Positions 1-8,700 of a DNA stretch of 64,000 bases are shown in pieces. The stretch comes from Haliclona indistincta (taxonomy: Eukaryota > Porifera > Demospongiae > Haplosclerida > Chalinidae), in contig OZ024785.1 in NCBI GenBank assembly GCA_964017065.1, positions 15,611,757 through 15,675,756 on the forward strand. Direction: 5' to 3'. A program made the translations under genes and the position numbers. Within the stretch, counting starts at the first letter, position 1; each line of letters starts with the position of its first letter. Below the pieces are notes generated by a model. The model had not been told where the DNA came from, did not search any database, and was given only the letters and a program-made list of their open reading frames with translations.

Positions 1-348
1 TATTAATTGTTGCATATTAAATTTTAATGAGTAGCCATCAAAGCTAGCTAGAAAGAACTTTTGATATCGCTAGCATTGGATTCTTTTTAGGGGTGCAACA
101 CTGTCCCCCTTTGAACTATTTTTGCTCCCTTGAGTAATCAAATACCGGTATTATAGTCTATACATTGCCCAAATCGATAGTGCACATGCTTAGCTTTGCC
201 CTCAGCTTGCAACAAGAGTCAGTATCATACATATTCATTGTGTCGCTATAGTCATGGTTGTTTTGGAGAGACTAAATGTATGAAGGTGCTTCAGTGCTAT
301 TATTATTGCAGTAAAACTATTGTATGTATTATCACGTACTACTAACAG

Positions 349-3300
349 AGAGTATGGTAGCTGCTGACCCTGTGCTTCGACAAGATGACTATCATTACAC
401 TTCTGTGGAGGAAGAGTTTGATCGATCTATGGAACGCAGCATGAAATATGTTAACCAGATGAAGACACACAACATGGACATTAGAGAGAGACACTTCTAT
501 AAACTGTGAGCAATGTGTACAATAATTTACACAAATAACCTTGTCTCATGGTGCTATGAAACCAATTAGCTAACTTAAGATTACAGTAGTACACACTGCA
601 AGGGTACTAGCTAGCTAGCTCACGTGTTCAGACAATTCTAGAATTTCAGAACTATACATCTGCTATACATTAATTATTGTATCTACTACTTTGCTCAAGT
701 AAGATTGTCTGTGCTATTCTTAGAGTATAGGGTAAGAGTTGTATCAGTTTGCTTTGATTGAGATATCCTTATGCATGCATGAGGAGAGAGTGGTTTGTGC
801 GCGATATTGAATTATGTGTGGTTTCCTATTGTTGTTTTACTGTTAAAATCTCCCAGTTTTGTATGACTGCAAAATGAAGCTTAGCGGTTTCCTAGGCTTT
901 GCATATCATTGGCTATAGTACTCATGCATCGAGCGCCATGCCAGTGACATGAGTAAGATAATTGCACCCTTGCAGTGTTTACCAGACCTTTCTTGTTCCA
1001 AACTTCAGTCAGGCATGAGGTCGGGCTTATACAGTAACATACTAGTGCATTATTTTCTATACAGAGCAACTCCTCAGCCGTATCCCATTGAAGTCAATGA
1101 ATTGATGTTCATACCAACAATCAAAGTAATCATGAAAGCATGCACGCACACTCTGTATCACATCTTTCTCCTTTTTAGGGCCAATGTACAGATGAGCAGA
1201 AAGCCAAGTGGTTGCCACTAGCAGAGAGTCACTCTATTATAGGAGCATATGCTCAGACTGAGCTGGGACATGGTCAGTTGAATCATCATGTGTTGTACTG
1301 TCATCACTGGTCGGCCTGCAGGAACATACATTAGAGGACTAGAGACCACAGCTACCTATGAGCCCAGTACTCAGCAGTTTGTACTCCATAGCCCTACACT
1401 AACCTCTATCAAGTGGTGGAGTGGAACACGTGAGTGATGACAACAGCTACTAGTGTTAGTAGCTAGTGTACTAATCCACTACTAGTGTTAGTAGCTAGTG
1501 TATTAATCCACTACTAGTGTTAGTAGCTAGTGTATTAATCCACTACTAGTGTTAGTAGCTAGTGTATTAATCCACTACTACATGCAGTGGGTCACACTGC
1601 CACACATGCTGTTGTTGCTGCTCGACTGATCACTAAGGATAAGGATCATGGTATACACATGTTCTTAGTACAACTGAGGAGTCCAGAGGACCACAAACCA
1701 TTACCTGGTAAATACTGAACGCTGTTGCTAGCTACCAATGTTACTGATCTCTGGATTTGTAGGGGTTAAAGTTGGTGACATAGGACCCAAGTTTGGTTAC
1801 AAAGGAATGGACAATGGTTTCCTGCAGTTAACCAATGTCCGCATTCCTCGAGACCAAATGCTCATGAAGTATTCTAAGGTACCGTAATTTAATTCATTAA
1901 CTTTTTCGGTGGATAAGCTTAAGTTTAGCGAATTCGTCTTCTACCTGTTTCAAAGCATCAAGATTACTAGTTTTATTGGTAACTTTATTTTATTTCAGGT
2001 TCTACCAGATGGAACTTATCAGAAACTCGTATCTAACAAGATATCTTATGGCACTATGGTATTCGTACGTGCTTTTATAGTACGAGAAATGCCATTGATG
2101 CTATCAAGAGCAGTGACCATTGCTGTACGCTACAGTGTGGTACGAAGACAGACACAGAACAGACCAGGGTAAGATATGTGGTTTCTTGCATAATTATATT
2201 ATAGGAAGGCAATACTACTGATAATATTAGTTGGTGACGTAGCAGCCTTTGATAGGACTTATCTGTTGCATCTTATAACTTGACAATAAATTTTGAACTA
2301 GCTGACAACTACTAACTTTACTCTTTGTCCCTTCTTTTCTCTTCCGCCCCATCCCCCCTCCCTCCCTCACTCCTCCCTCTCTCTCTCTAGTGAACCAGAG
2401 ACCCAGGTGATGGACTACCAAACACAGCAGTATAAGCTCCTCCCACTATTAGCTACTACATATGCTTTTCTATTTACTGGTGACTATATGATTCGAGTCT
2501 ACAATGAAACATGGTCAGAAATATCGAAGGGAAACTATGATTCGATGTCAGAGGTATGACCATTAGACGAAATGTACTGTAGAGGATAAGTATGTATAAT
2601 ATTAGTCTAATTGAGGTATAGAATGTCTTGTATGTGTGTGATTTTACTATGTGAATATCAAGGCACCGATCTGTCCGTCAGTTTTGAAGCTTTTAATTCT
2701 GGACCAGTGTCATTATTTGATTTACTGTTTTTTTGAGTAGTGCGATGTTATAACAACCATATTGATCATAATGCTAGTAATAATTATAATGTATATTATT
2801 GTGAACTATCCATCACTTGTATAAAGGTTTGTTGTTCTTGTGTAGTTACATGCTACCAGTGCTGGACTAAAAGCATTATCAACTGAAGTGTGCAGTCAAG
2901 GAATGGAGGTAATTTATTATATTGTACTACATATTTTGTCAATTGTACTAATCTTAATGTCTGCTTATGTAACAGTTGCAAAAATTAATATTATTACCCT
3001 GGTATGATTTAATATTAGGGAGGCACGGTAGTGCCTCCCTATGTAGGGATGAACGAGAAAACAAGATGGCGGCTACATACAATGTATTAGCATTCAAACG
3101 CTGATAGTACGCCTGTTGATGAATTTTATACGTCCAAAGACACTTAGATCTGCTCGCTGGCGTTGCCCCATCCTACAGTAGCAAGGAGATTGCTCGAAAT
3201 TGTCACTAAAGTGACGAACCTGGAAACGGTGAAAATCGACTTTCGTCATCTTCGTCTTCTTCTTCTTTCTTCTTCCACTCGCCTAGCGCCTTTACGCGAC

Positions 3301-5610
3301 CAGTGCCGAGACCAAAACACCCACGAACAGTCGTGAAATACTTCTGGCATGTGCCTTTTGAACTTAGTTTTGAGCGAAACGACGATGTAAATTTGACGAG
3401 TTCATGATCACGAACAGTTGTCAGCTTAGTGTTAGACGCCATATTGTGATTACGCAATACGCACGTGATCAACCACTCGAATTCTAGAAGTAGAGTATCG
3501 CCGTATGGAGAGCGCATATTGGCGTCTGGAGTCTTCGAATAACAACTCACCGAGTAAGCTCGTGTAATATCACCATTCTGCAGCTTGCCAGATACTATCA
3601 CAGCCGTACATTATTTTGTAAACTAGAGTGGGCGGGGCTCGTATGCTGTGCATTCCTGCAGAATGCATGAGCTAGTTTCACTATAATTTTAGGAATAATA
3701 TGACATGCAAGTTCTCACACAAAGAAATTATCATCAACAGCAAACCAAAATAATGGTGTAAACAAAGAAATACATTTGAACCGCACCAAAAATTTGAAAC
3801 TCAAAAAAGGACACAAACAAGAAATAAAAAAGATTTCTAACGAAATCAAAAGGATGTAGGGATAAAGAAATCTGCTACTGGTCCACAATGTAAACCAACA
3901 AGGAACTAGTATGGAATGGTAACATGATTACAGACCATAGATCCCTACATCAGTGGCTGCAGTTCAGCTAGTTGCTGTTGACTGACATCTGACGTGCATT
4001 GAATTGAATTCAAGCCACTGATGTAGGGATCTATGGTCTGTAATCATGTTACCATTCCATACTAGTTCCTTGTTGGTTTACATTGTGGACCAGTAGCAGA
4101 TTTCTTTATCCCTACATCCTTTTGATTTCGTTAGAAATCTTTTTTATTTCTTTTGTAGTAGAATTGAACATGAATTGTGGTCTTTTTCGAGTGCACAATA
4201 ATGTGCATTGAGCAGTTGTCAAGCCTTCACTACTATCCAATTCGTGCATAAGTAAGTTGACCAGTTCAGCTAGTACACAAAGAATATGCTGTTTCTCTGA
4301 TCGTATGACATTCGTCACTAAAATTTAATCATTTGTTTAATATGCAAGAATGAATTTGTACAATCATTGCACAAAATTAATTAATGCTGTGTCTAGAGTC
4401 TCGGCAGTGGGTGTATATAAATACGTATATAGTTAATGTGGTTATTAAGTTAGGGTTTAGTTCATTATATACGAATTTATATACGCCCACTGCCAGGACT
4501 CTAGACACAGCGTTAATCCTTTATTATTTGTCATCTATTGTATGCAGATGTGCCGTCTTGCGTGTGGAGGGCATGGCTACTCACTAGCCAGTGGTATACC
4601 AGACCTGTATGTCAACTATACTGCAGCACAGACTTATGAGGGAGAGAACACAGTGCTGTATCTACAGACAGCTAGGTACTGTATCATGTCATACTATCAT
4701 GAATTGAGTGTTACTGTTGTCACTAGATATCTTCATAAGATGTTCAACCAGCAGCTCACTCAGTCTCAGCTTCCTCCCAATATTGCCTACCTTGCTAGTG
4801 ACTTCCCCAAACACACCTCCTGTGCTGCTCACTCACCAGACCAGTTCTCTGATCCTCACCTCCTTCTTGAGGCCTACCGTCAGAGGGCTAGGAGGATGGT
4901 GGAGGTTGCTGCAGCACAGTATCTACATGCCAAACACACAGCACGACTGGATGATGTAGCTGCCTGGAATGGCTCTTCAGTGGACTGGACTAATGCAGCC
5001 AAGGTGAGCTACTGTACTGGTATGTGATGGCCATTATACACTCCTCTGCAGGCACACTGTCATTTTGTGGTACTGAGAGCCTTCATTGAAGCCATTCAGA
5101 ATGCTGACGTGTGTCCTGCCAACCTGGCCATCTTGAATGGTCTGTGTTCCCTGTATGCAGTGTTTGGTATAGTACAGTGTTCAGGAGAGTTTACACTGGT
5201 CAGTAACTGGGTCACCACTCATGCAGCACTCACAGCTCTTCCTCTCATGTAGAATGGATACCTGTCCACACAGCAGATGGGAATGGCACGCACACACCTC
5301 TACACACTGTTGGGTGTGATCAGGTGAGTGAGTGTGAGTGGGTGTGGTCATGAATTGGTGTATGTCCCATCAGGCGTGAGGCAGTTCCTCTGGTGGACGC
5401 ATTTGACATTCCTGATGCAGTGTTGAACTCTGCTCTAGGACGATATGATGGTGATGTGTATCGGCACCTGTATGAGTGGGCTCAGAAGGCTCCTAGAAAC
5501 AAGTCAGAGGTGAGTAGTTGGAGCAGCTGTGACTATCAACAAGTTCCCTCCATCAGGTTCATGATGTCTACTACAAGTACCTCAGACCACTGATAAAATC
5601 AAACCTATGA
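349..5610 (+). CDS. ACOX1: Peroxisomal acyl-CoA oxidase (ACOX1/2-like), 5' partial
   Basis: Catalyses the first, FAD-dependent step of peroxisomal beta-oxidation (acyl-CoA to trans-2-enoyl-CoA, giving H2O2). Fourteen exons are visible: 349-505, 1065-1125, 1179-1272, 1322-1429, 1588-1707, 1763-1878, 1999-2168, 2391-2553, 2846-2908, 4548-5003, 5052-5198, 5253-5323, 5374-5509, 5557-5610. All junctions are GT-AG and keep frame, giving about 638 codons. The first visible exon enters in phase 1, so the N-terminal exon(s) lie to the left of the window. Recognisable blocks in order are [67 protein letters not shown] and [15 protein letters not shown] (its Glu matches the ACOX1 catalytic base), then VDAFDIPD and LGRYDGDVY. 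The C-terminus is SNL, a PTS1-like peroxisomal signal (human ACOX1 has SKL). ENTVLYLQ is closer to ACOX2 and other blocks to ACOX1, so it may represent the ancestral ACOX1/2 class. The RPTP A start codon lies 148 bp downstream. Confidence 0.93.
1447..1577 (+). repeat. 32-bp minisatellite in an oxidase intron
   Basis: Four near-identical 32-bp units start at 1447, 1479, 1511 and 1543, followed by a partial unit. The core is CTACTAGTGTTAGTAGCTAG, itself a small hairpin. The array fills most of the intron between the exons ending at 1429 and starting at 1588. There are no unique spacers, so it is not a CRISPR array. Confidence 0.9.
3015..4155 (-). mobile_element. Composite foldback element, copy 1
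   Basis: About 1.1 kb inside the oxidase intron 2909-4547. One end carries the short palindrome GGGAGGCACGGTAGTGCCTC. The other carries a long inverted repeat (about 3820-3950 against 4010-4140) around the sequence for a transcribed-looking stem, bounded by AAAAAGATTTCTAACGAAAT and its complement. The same sequence recurs in the opposite orientation at 17875-19128, 37618-38812 and 39255-40350. It contains a (TCT/AGA)-rich stretch that produces spurious reading frames on both strands. No transposase is visible, so it is non-autonomous. Confidence 0.8.
4386..4512. mobile_element. 127-bp palindromic MITE flanked by TTAAT
   Basis: Terminal inverted repeats begin GCTGTGTCTAGAGTC and close GACTCTAGACACAGCG, with AT-rich inner arms that also pair (GTATATAAAT). 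The direct repeat TTAAT flanks both ends (4381-4385 and 4513-4517), consistent with a target-site duplication. The element sits just upstream of oxidase exon 4548-5003. Confidence 0.8.
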
Positions 5611-5719
5611 ATCCATAGTTTAATGTTTCATCCAAACTGGTGCTCATGGAAATGTTTGTTTTGAGAATCGGTTTTCATAACTGTTTTTGTTATGATTGCT
5701 GTACTAATGTTTGTCTGAC

Positions 5720-5727
5720 TATATAAA
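5720..5727 (+). promoter_or_regulatory. TATA-like box of RPTP A
   Basis: TATATAAA lies 32 bp before the A start codon. The same motif at the same spacing precedes RPTP B (15014-15021) and the stranded signal-peptide relic (40363-40370). C and E carry altered versions (CATAATAATA, GTATAATAG). With the oxidase stop only 148 bp upstream, the promoter has to be compact. Confidence 0.5.
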
Positions 5728-5758
5728 CATTAAAAATATCTTTTCTGACACTGTAATC

Positions 5759-8700
5759 ATGTCCAATAACACCAAGATAGTACTGTTCGTGCTGTTGCTG
5801 CTGTTTTGCTGGTTCTCCTCAGCTCAGGATGGTGGTTGTACTCCTGATCCTCCCAACACACTGATGCCTAGTAGACCTGATAACCTGCTGAGCAACAATG
5901 TACCAAAACTACTGAATGATAGTGCTTCGGATTCTGTGTATCGGATACTTATTGGAGGTCATGGTATCGATGCATGGGCAGTGTTCCGAGATATTCAAGT
6001 TAGGCAGCATGGTCTGTGGTGTCAAGTTAGACAAGTGAACACTAATAATATGCCAGACAGCAACATTGGAGACTGGTACTATCCTACATCTAGTGGCTTT
6101 ACTATGCTTACCAACACTACTAATGATGGCACTCCATACCAGTCACTGAAATGTACTAACCAAATTGGACTAGTAGTGGATAGTGACGTGACCAACTACC
6201 AGGGTATTGTGAGGTGTACCACTACTGTACCTGGACTGAACACTGATAGTAACTACATGGCAGTGTATAAAGATAGTGAGTTTGGAAATTTGAGATCAGG
6301 TGAATGTGTTATGTTATTACAGTAACTGCTCATCAATCTTTCTTAAATATAGGTGGTCCCATAGTAGACTCTACCATGACACTCTCCATACTCTCATCAC
6401 GAGATGCTGATCCTAACATTATGTTCAGACTCTCCTTCAATATATCATTTGGACCACCATCACGTATTCAATGCACTCATAATAGTAGTACTATACTCAC
6501 TGGAAGAGGAATTGTATCAGGAGTAGATTATGAGGTGATCAGGTCTCAGTATATCAGTAGCTCACAACCAGACATGACTCGTCTGTCATTCAATCAAACA
6601 CGACCAAGAATAGGAGCAACATATCAATGTACTGTAACTGTTGAAGGACGTCGAAATGTTTTTTCAGCTTCTTCATATGAAAATGATGTACTGGGTAGTG
6701 GTACCTCTAGTATCACAGTGACTGGTGAGTGACTGCAGTACTGCTCACTACTAGTCCTCCTCTCCTCATCAGTTGCAGGCACACCCACTGCTGTCACTGC
6801 CAACAGGACTGGCTACAACTCTGTCCTGGTCTCCTGGACTGCCCCATCACCAGTACCAGCTGGCTATGAGGTGTTCTATCAGACAACATCAGCTGGTGTG
6901 AGTAGCAGACTCAGTGGAGGGACCACTAGCAACACTGAGCTGACACTGACTGGATTAACACTGGGAGAGACATACTCCATCTTTGTGTTGGCCTTTGGAG
7001 TAGAGGGAGACCCTGTGTTACCTAGTGATCACAGCAACACGGTGCCTGTTGCAATACGTGAGTCAGACTATGATATTTGAATTTTGAAATACTTTTAATG
7101 TACATGTAGCTGCCAAGATGAGTAATCATCCATCTATCATTCCCTCTACACTAGTGTCACAAAATCCAGGTAATTTCATGCCATGTGCATGATTGTTCTT
7201 CGTTTATTACATAGCCTTGTCTTCTTCAGTTTTTCCTTCACTCCACTCAACAGAAACTCCGTCTATGGTAACATCAACATTCCGTAAGAGAAAAAGTCAT
7301 AATTCGTTACAGATTGACACACTGTTATAGCATTACCAGCAGCTATTGGATCAGTTATTGCTCTAATTATCCTCATAATTGTGTTAACTGTCGTTGCAGT
7401 AGTTATTGGAGTCCTCTGGAGTAGGTAAATACATTTGATACTTCAACTATAGACCTTGCTTTCTCGTTTTCTAGGCAGAAAAGAAAGAATCAAGTTGCTA
7501 TTCACTATTTGAAAGATGGTCCTAAAATAGACAAAGCACCAAGTACAGATCCTACCTATGATGTAATAGGTAAGATTGTGTGTGTATGCAGTATATAAAA
7601 ATCAAACATGAACAACTACCGTATGACCTCATATCTTTGATTCATTTCCTCATCTGCAGTTGATAGTAAACCTGTCATTCAACTGTCTACATGTCCTAAA
7701 ATAGACAAAGAACTAACTTATGATGTTATAGGTAAGTGTGTAAACTTAAATCAGTCGAGCAAATTACCTCATCACTTAACTGCAGTTGATAGTAAACCTG
7801 TCATTCCAATGGCCAGTAAGCCATCGATCACAGTGTTTCCTGAGGACAGTATCAGTGTAGTGGAGGGTAGGAATGTGGTACTACCAGTGAAGATCATTGG
7901 TCAGTCCTCTCTCACATGGTACCATGACAACACTCGTCTGGGCAGTGACTATGCTCATGAGATATCCAGTGATGGTAGTCTAACCATCATCACAGCAGAG
8001 ATGAGTCACTCAGGAACCTATCGACTAGTGGCTAGTAACAATGAGGGAGCTGTTGAGAAACAGGTCCAACTGAGTGTGATCAATGAAGAGGATGAAGAGA
8101 CACTACCATCAGCTGTGCAGACAGCAGAGGAGAGTGAACCAATCCCTGTGACAGGGTTTGGTCAGTATGTGTCTCAGAACCATGCTAATTCCAACAATGG
8201 TTTCAAACTTCAGTACAAGGTGGGCATGATGAGACCATTATATACATCACACCATTTAACCTCTCTTACATAAAGTCTCTTGATAGTTGTGAAAGTGATC
8301 ACTCAGTTACAGTTGGTGTTGCTGCAGCTAACAAACCATTCAACAGATTCAAAAACATTACAGTCTGTGAGTATAGCTAATAGTTCAAACTGTATGATAA
8401 TAGTATACACACAATCATGTACATACATACTAGTAGTAGTATAAACGTGTACTGCAGTTATATACACAACTTTCATTATTTTAGATGATGACAATCGTAT
8501 CATACTGCAACCACTCAGTGGGTGTGGTGATTGTTCAAGAGACTACATCAATGCCTCATATGTTGATGTAAGCTATAGATTCCGACAAACAAACAATGTA
8601 GAATAGATTGTAGTACTATGTTGATCATAAGAACACGATTTTGTATTTAAATAGATGTACGTAAACAATTGATTGTTGGTTATGAGCGTCTAAAATAAAA

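Noticed and set aside
1447..1577. Regular repeats that could suggest a CRISPR array
   Set aside because: Units abut without unique spacers, in an intron of a eukaryotic gene.
3206..3601. 131-codon minus-strand frame
   Set aside because: It lies inside a foldback element; the equivalent regions of the other copies (18415-19006, 39990-40268) are not open in a consistent frame, so it is not a conserved coding region.
4708..4959. 83-codon frame overlapping oxidase exon 10
   Set aside because: Out of frame with the clear oxidase coding sequence (4548-5003), which accounts for this DNA.
5711..5758. Upstream in-frame Met of RPTP A (MSDYINIKNIF)
   Set aside because: It overlaps the TATA box, is not conserved in B, C or E, and would put a polar stretch before the signal peptide.
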